DNA of 50,719 nucleotides from Deltaproteobacteria bacterium UBA2409 (GTDB taxonomy: Bacteria > Bdellovibrionota_C > UBA2361 > DDRT01), in NCBI GenBank assembly GCA_002343185.1, contig DDRT01000020.1, forward strand, positions 289,599 to 340,317, given 5' to 3'. The stretch's first letter is position 1, and every line of letters begins with the position of its first letter. The notes beneath the pieces are model-generated. The model made no database searches. It saw nothing but the letters and a program-made list of their open reading frames with translations, and was not told the origin of the DNA. Of this stretch, positions 33,456 to 40,808 are shown piece by piece. A program made the translations under genes and the position numbers.

Positions 33456-34468
33456 AAGTCGCTATAACAGGAGGTGCCGGATTTATCGGCAGCAATCTCA
33501 CTTATTATCTTTCTGAAGAAAGACCGGATTGGAAGATTACAATCCTTGATGCCCTAACTTATGCTGGCAATCTAGAAACTATTGAACCACTTTTAGGAAA
33601 AATTAATTTCATAAAGCTGGATATCGCAGATCGAGAGGCTGTTACTAATATATTTGCAACGGAAAAGTTTGATCTAGTTTTTCATCTAGCAGCAGAAAGC
33701 CACGTTGATAGATCGATTCTATCTGGGGAACCTTTTGTACGAACTAACGTACTAGGCACTCAAAATCTACTTGATGCCTCCAGAGCTCATGGAGTAGGGA
33801 AGTTTGTCCATGTATCAACAGATGAAGTTTATGGTGCCTTAGGCCCTACTGGAAGGTTTGTTGAGTCAACTCCTTTGGATCCAACAAGCCCATATGCGGC
33901 TTCTAAAGCAGCCTCTGATCTTATGGCTTTAGCTGTATCTAAAACATTCGGGTTTGATGTTGTGGTTACAAGGTGTACAAATAATTATGGCCCCTATCAT
34001 TTTCCGGAAAAGTTTATACCTTTGTTTATTACAAATGCATTAGAAGATAAGCAGTTGCCACTTTATGGAGACGGAAATCAAATTAGAAGCTGGCTTCATG
34101 TAAAAGATCATGCCCGCGCACTTTTAATGGTGGCTGAAAGGGGAAGGAAAGGAGAAGTGTATAATATTGGTGGCATGGAAGAAGCTGAACTTCCTAACAG
34201 GCTTGTAGCAGAGATGATCTGTGAACGGCTAAATAAGCCAAAATCTCTGATAAAATACGTTGAAGATAGACTAGCGCATGATAGACGATATGCAATTGAC
34301 TATACCAAAATAAATCGTGAACTTGGTTGGAAGCCAGAGGTACACTTCCAAAAGGGGCTACCCGAAACAGTAGAGTGGTATGTAAATAATAAAGCCTGGT
34401 GGACACGGGTTAAGAGTGGCGCGTATTTAGAGTTCTACGAAAAAAATTACCGAAATAGAGGGTTATGA
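33452..34468 (+). CDS. rmlB: dTDP-glucose 4,6-dehydratase RmlB
   Basis: A 338-aa extended short-chain dehydrogenase. It has the NAD motif TGGAGFIGSN at 7-16, STDEVYG with the catalytic Thr-Asp-Glu, and the YxxxK pair in SPYAASKAASD. The RCTNNYGPYHFPEKFIPLFI stretch is diagnostic for RmlB. It converts dTDP-glucose to dTDP-4-keto-6-deoxyglucose. It is coupled to its neighbours by ATGA overlaps on both sides. Confidence 0.96.
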   Translation: MKVAITGGAGFIGSNLTYYLSEERPDWKITILDALTYAGNLETIEPLLGKINFIKLDIADREAVTNIFATEKFDLVFHLAAESHVDRSILSGEPFVRTNVLGTQNLLDASRAHGVGKFVHVSTDEVYGALGPTGRFVESTPLDPTSPYAASKAASDLMALAVSKTFGFDVVVTRCTNNYGPYHFPEKFIPLFITNALEDKQLPLYGDGNQIRSWLHVKDHARALLMVAERGRKGEVYNIGGMEEAELPNRLVAEMICERLNKPKSLIKYVEDRLAHDRRYAIDYTKINRELGWKPEVHFQKGLPETVEWYVNNKAWWTRVKSGAYLEFYEKNYRNRGL

Positions 34469-35310
34469 AAATTCTTCTCTTTGGAGGTTCAGGACAGCTT
34501 GGAGGTGAGCTTCGAGAGAAGGCTAAAGATCTTTCGTTTGAAGTAATCGCACCTGTGACAAAAGAAGTTGATATAAGTGACAGGGCTCAGGTAATTCATC
34601 TAATAAAACAGGTTGCTCCTAGCGTTATAATAAATTCTGCTGCATACACTGCAGTAGATAAAGCTGAGTCTGAGAGAGATAGAGCATTTGAAATTAACGC
34701 TAAGGGCCCTAGAATTATTGGCGAAGCTGCGCTTGAGGTTGGTGCAAGGGTGATTCATATATCTACTGATTATGTATTCTCGGGTGAAGCAAGTGAGCCT
34801 CTTGATGAAGGCGCAAAAACTGGACCAATCAATGTTTATGGAGAATCAAAACTTGAAGGAGAGAAGGCGCTACAAGAGATTATTCCTGATAACTCACTTG
34901 TTATAAGAACAGCCTCTCTTCATGGAGCACTTGGGGAGAATTTCGTTTCTACGATGCTAAGGCTGTTTAAAGAAAAAGAGAGTGTATCCGTCGTAAATGA
35001 TCAGGTTATGTCGCCCACTTATGCTGGTTGGCTCGCTGAGGTATTGCTTGATTTAGCTAGAATGAAGGATGTTGTTGGTTTGCTTCACGCTGCTGGACAA
35101 GGAGCTATAAGTTGGTTTGATTTTGCGTTGGAGATAAAAAAACAAAGTGGCCTAAAGTGTGAAATAAAACCTGTCAGTCATACTGAGTTCAAAAGAGCTG
35201 CAAGGAGACCAAAATATTCTGCTCTTTCGACCCGTGCTTTAGCAGCGATTTTAGGAAGGCCAAGCATTAGTTGGCAGGAAGGTCTTAGATTACATTTGGA
35301 GAGACTATGA
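34465..35310 (+). CDS. rmlD: dTDP-4-dehydrorhamnose reductase (RmlD-like)
   Basis: A 281-aa reductase of the RmlD family: GGSGQLGGEL at 8-17 for the cofactor, NSAAYTAVDKAESERDRAF, HISTDYVFSG and YGESKLEGE with the Tyr/Lys pair. It normally reduces dTDP-4-keto-rhamnose to dTDP-L-rhamnose, which needs the RmlC epimerase beforehand. No RmlC is encoded in this operon, so either rmlC lies elsewhere or the enzyme reduces the unepimerised keto-sugar. It overlaps both neighbours by 4 bp. Confidence 0.92.
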   Translation: MKILLFGGSGQLGGELREKAKDLSFEVIAPVTKEVDISDRAQVIHLIKQVAPSVIINSAAYTAVDKAESERDRAFEINAKGPRIIGEAALEVGARVIHISTDYVFSGEASEPLDEGAKTGPINVYGESKLEGEKALQEIIPDNSLVIRTASLHGALGENFVSTMLRLFKEKESVSVVNDQVMSPTYAGWLAEVLLDLARMKDVVGLLHAAGQGAISWFDFALEIKKQSGLKCEIKPVSHTEFKRAARRPKYSALSTRALAAILGRPSISWQEGLRLHLERL

Positions 35311-36365
35311 AAATTATACCTGTAATATTAGCGGGAGGGCAGGGAACTAGATTTTGGCCTGTTAGCAGAAGAAAACTTCCAAAGCAGTTTCTCTCAATAT
35401 CTGATGATGGCAAAAGTCTTATTAGATCCACGGCGGATCGGGCACTAAAGGTTGCTTCAAATGGACTCCTTGTTGTCACAACTGACCCACTAAGGGGACT
35501 TGTCTCTGAGCATGTTCCGGAGGCCAAAGTGATAGTTGAACCAGAGCCAAAGAATACGGCTGCATCGATTGGCCTAGCGGCAGCATATTTTAAGAACTTA
35601 GATGATATCATGCTCGTTCTTCCATCTGATCATGTTGTTGAAAATGATGATGTTTTTACAGCACTTCTTAAGGAAGCAGCCAGCCTGGCTAATACTCAAC
35701 CACTACTAGTTACATTTGGCATTAAGCCAACGTCTCCCAATACTGGTTACGGCTATATTCGTAGAGGTGGGGCGATTAACGGCTTTGATAATGCTTATTT
35801 TGTTCGCAGGTTTTTCGAAAAGCCAAATTTAGAGAGAGCTGAGGATTACGTAAGATCTGGTGATTATCTCTGGAATTCCGGGATGTTTGCTTGGTCAGCA
35901 AGGAGCATTTTAGCTGCGATCGAAGATGAGCTTCCTTCATTGCATGAAGGCTTAATAAAAATACGAGAAGCTATCGATACACCGAAGGAGGCCTCTGTTA
36001 TCACCCAAGTCTTTAGCGAAATTGAGAATATATCTATAGATTTTGGAGTGTTAGAGCATGTAAAAAACACTGCGGTAATTCAGGCTTCTGATTTCGGATG
36101 GAACGATGTTGGGGCATGGGACTCTTGGGCGGAGTATTTTGAGGTAGATAAAGCCGGAAATAAGATTGAAGGGGATGCTGTGACCGTTGAATCTTCGGGT
36201 TGTATAATAAAAAGTAAAGGGCGGCATGTCGCTGTTCTTGGGGTCAAGGATCTGGTAGTAATTGAAACCGATGACGCGACCTTAGTTTGTCCCAGGGATA
36301 GGGTTCAGGATGTAAAAAAGGTCGTTGAGGTGTTAAATCAAAAGAAACGAGAGGATTTATTGTGA
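35307..36365 (+). CDS. manC: Mannose-1-phosphate guanylyltransferase
   Basis: A 352-aa nucleotidyltransferase with LAGGQGTRFWPVSRRKLPKQ at 9-28, VLPSDHVV, the product loop FFEKPNLERAEDYVRSGDYL followed by WNSGMFAW, and DFGWNDVGAWDSW. It makes GDP-mannose from mannose 1-phosphate and GTP. The C-terminal phosphomannose isomerase domain of the long bifunctional form is absent, so it is the short, single-function type. It supplies the following Gmd. Overlaps: ATGA with rmlD, GTGA with gmd. Confidence 0.93.
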   Translation: MKIIPVILAGGQGTRFWPVSRRKLPKQFLSISDDGKSLIRSTADRALKVASNGLLVVTTDPLRGLVSEHVPEAKVIVEPEPKNTAASIGLAAAYFKNLDDIMLVLPSDHVVENDDVFTALLKEAASLANTQPLLVTFGIKPTSPNTGYGYIRRGGAINGFDNAYFVRRFFEKPNLERAEDYVRSGDYLWNSGMFAWSARSILAAIEDELPSLHEGLIKIREAIDTPKEASVITQVFSEIENISIDFGVLEHVKNTAVIQASDFGWNDVGAWDSWAEYFEVDKAGNKIEGDAVTVESSGCIIKSKGRHVAVLGVKDLVVIETDDATLVCPRDRVQDVKKVVEVLNQKKREDLL

Positions 36366-37315
36366 AAAGAGCTTTAATTACTGGAATCAGCGGACAAGAT
36401 GGATCATATCTAGCAGAGCTATTGCTTGATAAGGGATATGAGGTTTTCGGCATGGTTAGAAGAGCGTCGGTCGACAAATTTGAGAGAATCACCCACCTTA
36501 TGGATCGTATTCAGCTTGTTCAGGGTGATTTACTTGATCAGTTTTCTTTGATTGCAGCTTTGGAAAAAACAGAGCCAGCAGAGGTTTACAACCTTGCTGC
36601 ACAAAGCTTTGTTCCTACAAGTTGGGCTCAGCCAGTCCTAACTTCCGAATTTACAGCTGTAGGTGTAACAAGACTTCTTGAGTCAGTAAGGCTTGTGAAT
36701 AATAAAATTAAATTCTATCAAGCTTCAAGTTCCGAGATGTACGGAAAAGTGAGAGAAACCCCACAGAATGAACTCACTCCATTTTACCCACGTTCTCCTT
36801 ATGGAGTCTCAAAGGCTTATGGACACTATATCACTGTAAATTATCGGGAAAGCTACGATATGTTCGCCGTCTCTGGAATTCTGTTTAACCATGAATCTCC
36901 AAGAAGAGGACTAGAGTTTGTTACTCGTAAGGTAACGGACGGAGTGGCCAAGATTAAAAAAGGAAAAGCAAAAGAGCTTCGACTTGGTAATCTTGATGCA
37001 AGAAGAGATTGGGGGTTTGCGGGAGATTACGTAGAAGCGATGTATCTTATGCTTCAACAGTCTGAACCGGATGATTACGTTGTAGCTACAGGAGAAGCTC
37101 ACACTGTAGAAAGATTAGTGGAAGTTGCTTTCTCTCATGTTGGATTGAACTGGAAAGATTATGTTAAAATCGACCCAGCTTTTATCCGCCCAGCAGAGGT
37201 AGACCTTTTAATTGGCGATAGCGCTAAAGCTAGGCAAAAACTTGGATGGAAGCCAAAAGTATCATTCGAGAAGATGATTCAGATGATGGTCGATGCTGAT
37301 TTGGAGAGAGTGTGA
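36362..37315 (+). CDS. gmd: GDP-mannose 4,6-dehydratase
   Basis: A 317-aa short-chain dehydrogenase with ITGISGQDGSYLAELLL for NADP, EVYNLAAQSFVPTSW, ASSSEMYGKV with the catalytic Ser/Glu, and SPYGVSKAYGHYITVNYRES with YxxxK. The Gmd hallmark NHESPRRGLEFVTRK follows. It converts GDP-mannose to GDP-4-keto-6-deoxymannose. Somewhat shorter than E. coli Gmd (373 aa) but complete in motifs. Start GTG, overlapping the manC stop; its own stop overlaps the next GTG. Confidence 0.95.
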   Translation: MKRALITGISGQDGSYLAELLLDKGYEVFGMVRRASVDKFERITHLMDRIQLVQGDLLDQFSLIAALEKTEPAEVYNLAAQSFVPTSWAQPVLTSEFTAVGVTRLLESVRLVNNKIKFYQASSSEMYGKVRETPQNELTPFYPRSPYGVSKAYGHYITVNYRESYDMFAVSGILFNHESPRRGLEFVTRKVTDGVAKIKKGKAKELRLGNLDARRDWGFAGDYVEAMYLMLQQSEPDDYVVATGEAHTVERLVEVAFSHVGLNWKDYVKIDPAFIRPAEVDLLIGDSAKARQKLGWKPKVSFEKMIQMMVDADLERV

Positions 37316-38160
37316 GGGTTCTGGTAACCGGCGAACGAGGGTTTGTCGGAAGCTACCTAGTTAAATATCTTAAAGAATCAAGCGATGAAGTGTTTGGTTT
37401 TGGATCAGTCGATCTTAGAGATCAAGAGAAAACTGAAGAGGTAGTTATTAGGGTTAAGCCTGAAGTGATCTATCACTTAGGTGGTATCTCCTTTGTCCCG
37501 GATGCAGAAAGGAATTTTAAAGAAACCCTCGATGTTAACGTACTTGGAACTGAGCATATTGCTAAAGCCTGCTCAAAATTGTCGCATCCACCGACATTTG
37601 TTTTAGCAAGTTCAGGCGAAGTTTATGGAAAGGTAAAAACTGTACCAATCTCTGAAGAAACTCGTCCAAAGCCAGCAAATAACTATAGCTTGAGCAAGCT
37701 TTTTGCAGAAGAAGTCGTCAGGAAAAAAAGTAGAGAAGGTATAGTCCGAGGTGTAATTTTAAGATTATTTAATCACATAGGTCCTGGTCAACGAGAGGAC
37801 TTTGTTGTCGCAAACTTTACTGCGCAGCTCAAAAGTGGCAGGAAAGAGATGAAAGTAGGAAACCTTTCAGCAAAGAGAGACTTTTCGGATGTGCGGGATG
37901 TTGTTAGAGCATATCGTTTAGCAGCAGAACAAGGGTCAGGAACATATAATATTGGAAGTGGTGAGTCATATTCTATACAGGAAATCTTAGATAAATTAAT
38001 TCAGATCTCAGCTCGTGAGATAGAAGTGGTTCAGGACCCTTCGAGAATGAGAGGCCCTGAAGTTCCTGAGATCAAGGCTGATATTGCAAAGGCAAAGCGA
38101 GATCTTGGTTGGAATCCCGAGTTTAGTATTGATGAAACCTTAAGTTTTGTTTGGGGGTAG
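37312..38160 (+). CDS. NAD-dependent epimerase/dehydratase, GDP-4-keto-6-deoxy-D-mannose reductase-like
   Basis: A 282-aa extended SDR with TGERGFVGSYL at 5-15, YHLGGISFVPDAERN, LASSGEVYGKV, and NNYSLSKLFAEEVV with the Tyr/Lys pair. The FNHIGPGQREDFVVANFTAQ stretch is typical of RMD reductases, which yield GDP-D-rhamnose. Placement directly after gmd supports this. A GDP-fucose synthase or a GDP-talose enzyme is less likely but possible. GTG start, coupled to gmd; it ends the operon just before repeat R4. Confidence 0.85.
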   Translation: MRVLVTGERGFVGSYLVKYLKESSDEVFGFGSVDLRDQEKTEEVVIRVKPEVIYHLGGISFVPDAERNFKETLDVNVLGTEHIAKACSKLSHPPTFVLASSGEVYGKVKTVPISEETRPKPANNYSLSKLFAEEVVRKKSREGIVRGVILRLFNHIGPGQREDFVVANFTAQLKSGRKEMKVGNLSAKRDFSDVRDVVRAYRLAAEQGSGTYNIGSGESYSIQEILDKLIQISAREIEVVQDPSRMRGPEVPEIKADIAKAKRDLGWNPEFSIDETLSFVWG

Positions 38161-38167
38161 GTTGCTT

Positions 38168-38334
38168 ACTTGGGTGTCAGACCGCCCCGTTGTTGCTTCG
38201 TCCGCTGGCGCGGACGATAGATTCCTGACCAGGCAGCTGCTAGCGTTTGTCTGGTCAGGCCTCCCGGCCTGACCCCCGTTTTTCTGCTTCGTCTGCTGGC
38301 GCAGACGAGAGATCCTCCCGGCCTGACCCCCAAG
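38168..38334. repeat. Hairpin-rich dispersed element, copy R4 (longest)
   Basis: Between convergent genes. The ends are inverted: ACTTGGGTGTCAG at 38168-38180 and GGCCTGACCCCCAAG at 38320-38334. Inside are a CGTCCGC-TGGC-GCGGACG hairpin (38199-38216), the block GACCAGGCAGCTGCTAGC (38227-38244, shared with R2), a CCTGACCAG / CTGGTCAGG pair, the palindrome GGTCAGGC-CTCCCG-GCCTGACC (38253-38274), and a second hairpin CGTCTGC-TGGC-GCAGACG (38290-38307). From 38267 to the end it repeats copy R1 closely. Confidence 0.8.
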
Positions 38335-38362
38335 AAACCTGACATCCACCCATTAAGATTTT

Positions 38363-38923
38363 CTATGGCATTCTACTTTTCTTTTTCACCATATAATTTG
38401 GAATCACAACTACATCTCCAATCTCTAATTTTTGAAGTGAATTTAATCTTAATAACTTTTCTCCATTTGCTGGGTTGTCAGTATACCAACCTGCTATCTG
38501 ATCGATCGTTTCATTAGGTGAGATAACATAATGAACCAGATCTCCTTTTGGAGTGAGCTCAGCATCCTCTTGTTTTGAAGGAGGTGATTTAAATCCTTCA
38601 GGTTTTTTGGTGGTCGTCCCATTGATAATTGCAGTGTCATCTACAATCTCAACAGTATAACTTTCGGAGGGATATATAAGTTTTAAACTCAATGTACCTA
38701 ATAGTTCCTTGTTCACCTCTAAAAACTCAGGATATCCTTTTTTTTCTAAAAACCCCTTGAGCTCTTGGCGGGTTTCGGATACTTGAGAGAGCAACAGATT
38801 TGAGGCTAGATACGGATTATCAGGGGAGACCGTGACTGGGCCTCTTCCCTTTAATCTGGAAACTAATGGCTCAGCGCAACTTATAAAAGAGATAGATATT
38901 ATGAGAAAAATTAAAGCCCTCAC
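38363..38923 (-). CDS. LysM-domain lipoprotein, hypothetical
   Basis: About 186 aa. The GTG at 38923 gives MRALIFLIISISFISC, a lipoprotein signal with the acceptor Cys at 16, and has AGGA about 8 bp upstream. An upstream ATG at 38962 would add 13 polar residues ahead of the signal. The C-terminal 50 residues are a LysM-like unit (HYVISPNETIDQIAGWY, then LLRLNSLQKLEIGDVVVIPN), which usually binds peptidoglycan. The middle is unassigned. Its 5' end overlaps, antisense, the start of the divergent hydrolase-like lipoprotein by 23 bp. Confidence 0.75.
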   Translation of the reverse strand: MRALIFLIISISFISCAEPLVSRLKGRGPVTVSPDNPYLASNLLLSQVSETRQELKGFLEKKGYPEFLEVNKELLGTLSLKLIYPSESYTVEIVDDTAIINGTTTKKPEGFKSPPSKQEDAELTPKGDLVHYVISPNETIDQIAGWYTDNPANGEKLLRLNSLQKLEIGDVVVIPNYMVKKKSRMP

Positions 38924-39896
38924 GTTTATTATCCTATTGCTCGTTTCATCTGGATGCAACAATGCAAAAGAGGCTGCTGAAATAATTGATGGTATACAAC
39001 GAAAGCCGATTCCAAGATCAAAATTAGCTGTTAATGCTTTTTTTAATGACTCAAGGTTTGGCTCTATCCAGGCTCAGATGGGTGATGTAACCCAAAATCT
39101 GAGCTTAAGGCGAATAAGAGTTTTAGCCAGATGGGATACTGGATCTCACCCTTCTCCTGGTAGTTCGCCAAGTTTTGGACTTTTAGAGTCTATCCTGTCT
39201 AGTGCACCCTCAAATGCAGAGATTTTGGTCGTAGCGACTGGAGTGCCTTCTTGGATGTCAAATTCAGCTAACTGGATTAATGGTAATCCCAGAACTACCT
39301 ATGTTGAAAGATGGCTAAAACCACTTTTAAGAAAGGTAAGACAATATGGAGTTGTTAAGGCCGTACAGGTTTGGAATGAGCCAAATAGCGGGCTATTTCC
39401 CGAAAACAACGTGCTTCAGGTTCGCACAAGTCCAGAAAACTACGCAGAGCTTATGGCATTATCTAAGAATGCTTTTGACTCTGAGGCAGGATCTATTCAG
39501 TTTGTTATGGGGGCAACAACAGCAATTAATCAAAACTTCCCAGATACGCTGAATTACAATCGAGCTCTAAGAGATGCAGGTGTTAATTCACTAGTCGATA
39601 TTTGGGCGATTCATTACTATGGCCAGCAATTTGAAAATGTAATTCAAGATGGAGGGGTAAGAGATTTCCTTCAGGGTATATCAAAGCCTATCTGGATGAC
39701 AGAATCAGGAATTCAAGGTTCAGATAAGCAGCTCAAATATGGAGAAGAGACCTGGCCTTATCTCCTTGAAAAAATGCCGAACATCGATAGAATATATATT
39801 TATCAATACACTGAAAGCACTGAGGCTTCTAGCTCATATGGGCTTAGAAATCTTAATGGAGTCTCAGATTTATATAATTGGCTTGCCGAAGGGTAG
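38901..39896 (+). CDS. Lipoprotein with glycoside-hydrolase clan A-like (beta/alpha)8 barrel
   Basis: A 331-aa protein. I chose the ATG at 38901, which gives a lipoprotein signal (MRKIKALTFIILLLVSSGC, Cys 19); an upstream in-frame ATG at 38832 would mask it. The body has the clan GH-A pattern: VWNEPN with the acid/base Glu at 160, WAIHYYG near 235-241, and WMTESG with the nucleophile Glu at 268. This resembles GH5/GH39-type enzymes acting on beta-linked sugars. It might trim the polysaccharide made by the upstream operon; this is a guess. The last 24 bp of its coding region recur at 40751. Confidence 0.78.
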   Translation: MRKIKALTFIILLLVSSGCNNAKEAAEIIDGIQRKPIPRSKLAVNAFFNDSRFGSIQAQMGDVTQNLSLRRIRVLARWDTGSHPSPGSSPSFGLLESILSSAPSNAEILVVATGVPSWMSNSANWINGNPRTTYVERWLKPLLRKVRQYGVVKAVQVWNEPNSGLFPENNVLQVRTSPENYAELMALSKNAFDSEAGSIQFVMGATTAINQNFPDTLNYNRALRDAGVNSLVDIWAIHYYGQQFENVIQDGGVRDFLQGISKPIWMTESGIQGSDKQLKYGEETWPYLLEKMPNIDRIYIYQYTESTEASSSYGLRNLNGVSDLYNWLAEG

Positions 39897-39897
39897 C
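39874..39897. repeat. Direct repeat, left copy (end of the hydrolase-like gene)
   Basis: ATAATTGGCTTGCCGAAGGG plus TAGC, covering the last codons and stop of the hydrolase-like lipoprotein. It recurs with a single T-to-C change at 40751-40774, on the far side of the S23 gene pair. A shared GTCTCA just upstream of each copy (39861 and 40741) extends the similarity. It looks like a target-site or recombination duplication around an inserted block. Confidence 0.8.
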
Positions 39898-39946
39898 GAG
39901 GGTTTTACTTTTGGATGACCCTACATCCAGCGAGGGTTCTCTCCCC

Positions 39947-40243
39947 CTAAGTAGCCTGAATAAGTTTATATAGATGAGCAGCAAGTTTGTCAGATAGCTC
40001 AACCAGGGAGTCATCTAGCTCTGCAAGTGTGATAATAGCCTGACATTCACGTAGGCTTCCAAAGGCGATCCTGTAGAGTTTTCTCTGGTCATTAGGAGAC
40101 TCTCTGCCAGAGCCTTCTGCTAGATTTAGCACGATGCTAGAGGCAGCCCTTTTAAACTGGTCGTTTAGGTGTCTAGCAAGTGGCATAGTGGTTGCCCTCC
40201 GGTAGAAGGCCACGGATAAATTGTAAGTTCTAAAGTTTTTCAT
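39947..40243 (-). CDS. Four-helix-bundle protein, 23S rRNA intervening-sequence (S23) family, copy 1
   Basis: A 98-aa protein with the family pattern: MKNFRTYNLSVAFYR, then ARHLNDQFKRAASSIVLNLA (helix pair with the invariant Q-F-RAA-S and NLAEG), GSLRECQA and KLAAHLYKLIQA. The ATG at 40243 is chosen over one 7 codons upstream because the MKNF start matches copy 2 and has AAGGAG 10 bp upstream. Such proteins are often found in rRNA intervening sequences or as stand-alone genes of unknown function; no rRNA is nearby here. It is head-to-head with copy 2 across a long palindrome. Confidence 0.85.
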   Translation of the reverse strand: MKNFRTYNLSVAFYRRATTMPLARHLNDQFKRAASSIVLNLAEGSGRESPNDQRKLYRIAFGSLRECQAIITLAELDDSLVELSDKLAAHLYKLIQAT

Positions 40244-40253
40244 AACAAGGAAT

Positions 40254-40306
40254 CTCCTTTTCAAAAAAAGTTCTCAACCTGGCAGGAACTTTTTTTTGAA
40301 AAGGAG
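40254..40306. promoter_or_regulatory. 20-bp-arm palindrome containing both S23 ribosome-binding sites
   Basis: Left arm 40254-40273 starts CTCCTTTTC; right arm 40286-40306 ends GAAAAGGAG; the spacer is 12 nt (TCAACCTGGCAG). The arms match over 20 positions with one extra T in the right. The outer ends are the AAGGAG ribosome sites of the two divergent genes, each 10-11 bp from its ATG. In a transcript entering from the opposite gene, the ribosome site would be paired and hidden, so the hairpin may block read-through translation. Confidence 0.7.
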
Positions 40307-40317
40307 TCAATAAACTT

Positions 40318-40623
40318 ATGAAAAACTTTAGAACTTACTTAATCTCCGTAGCCTTCTACCGGGAAGCAACCACACTGCCACTTGCTAGTCCTCTTAAGAA
40401 CCAGTTTAAAAGGGCTGCTCTATCAGTTCCTCTAAATCTAGCTGAAGGTTATGGCAGAGTCTCTAAAGCTGACCAGAAAAGATTCTACAGGATCTCTCTA
40501 GGAAGTGCCCGTGAATGTCAGGCTCTACTTCACCTTGCAGGACAAGATGATTCCTTAGCTTTTAGGCTATTAGACCAAACTGCTGCTTCTATCTATAAAC
40601 TAATACAAGCTATCAGGGGGTGA
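40318..40623 (+). CDS. Four-helix-bundle protein, 23S rRNA intervening-sequence (S23) family, copy 2
   Basis: A 101-aa paralogue of copy 1, starting MKNFRTYLISVAFYREATTL and showing KNQFKRAALSVPLNLAEGYG, GSARECQALLHLA and SIYKLIQAI. By eye more than half of the residues match copy 1. The ATG has AAGGAG 11 bp upstream. The two genes form a diverged inverted duplication of about 300 bp per arm. The family forms pentamers of four-helix bundles; role unknown. A third, partial copy is at the window end. All three sit next to repeats rather than in operons with housekeeping genes. Confidence 0.85.
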   Translation: MKNFRTYLISVAFYREATTLPLASPLKNQFKRAALSVPLNLAEGYGRVSKADQKRFYRISLGSARECQALLHLAGQDDSLAFRLLDQTAASIYKLIQAIRG

Positions 40624-40633
40624 GAACCCCTGA
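40613..40633 (+). terminator. Possible hairpin at the end of S23 copy 2
   Basis: TCAGGGG and CCCCTGA form a 7-bp perfect stem whose loop contains the stop codon of S23 copy 2. The sequence after it (CTGATTTGCC) has only a short T-run, so it is at best a weak intrinsic terminator. The 120 bp that follow are short imperfect GAAC/GAAT-type repeats with no gene. Confidence 0.3.
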
Positions 40634-40750
40634 CTGATTTGCCGATACAGACACTGAATCAGAATACAGAATCGGGGATCAGAGAACTGGAAACTGAGAA
40701 ATAGTCAGTAATACTATAAAATCTCGTGAAATTCTCAAGGGTCTCATTCA

Positions 40751-40774
40751 ATAATTGGCTCGCCGAAGGGTAGC
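40751..40774. repeat. Direct repeat, right copy
   Basis: Second copy of the hydrolase-gene tail (see 39874-39897), ATAATTGGCTCGCCGAAGGG plus TAGC, 34 bp before the frr start. Sequence to its right is not shared with the left copy. The block between the copies (39898-40750) holds the S23 pair and short degenerate repeats. Confidence 0.8.
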
Positions 40775-40808
40775 CTTGTGCTAATCCCTATGTCAAAATA
40801 CTCCCCCT

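Noticed and set aside
38140..38349. Open frame through repeat R4
   Set aside because: It reads through hairpin repeats and has no coding character.
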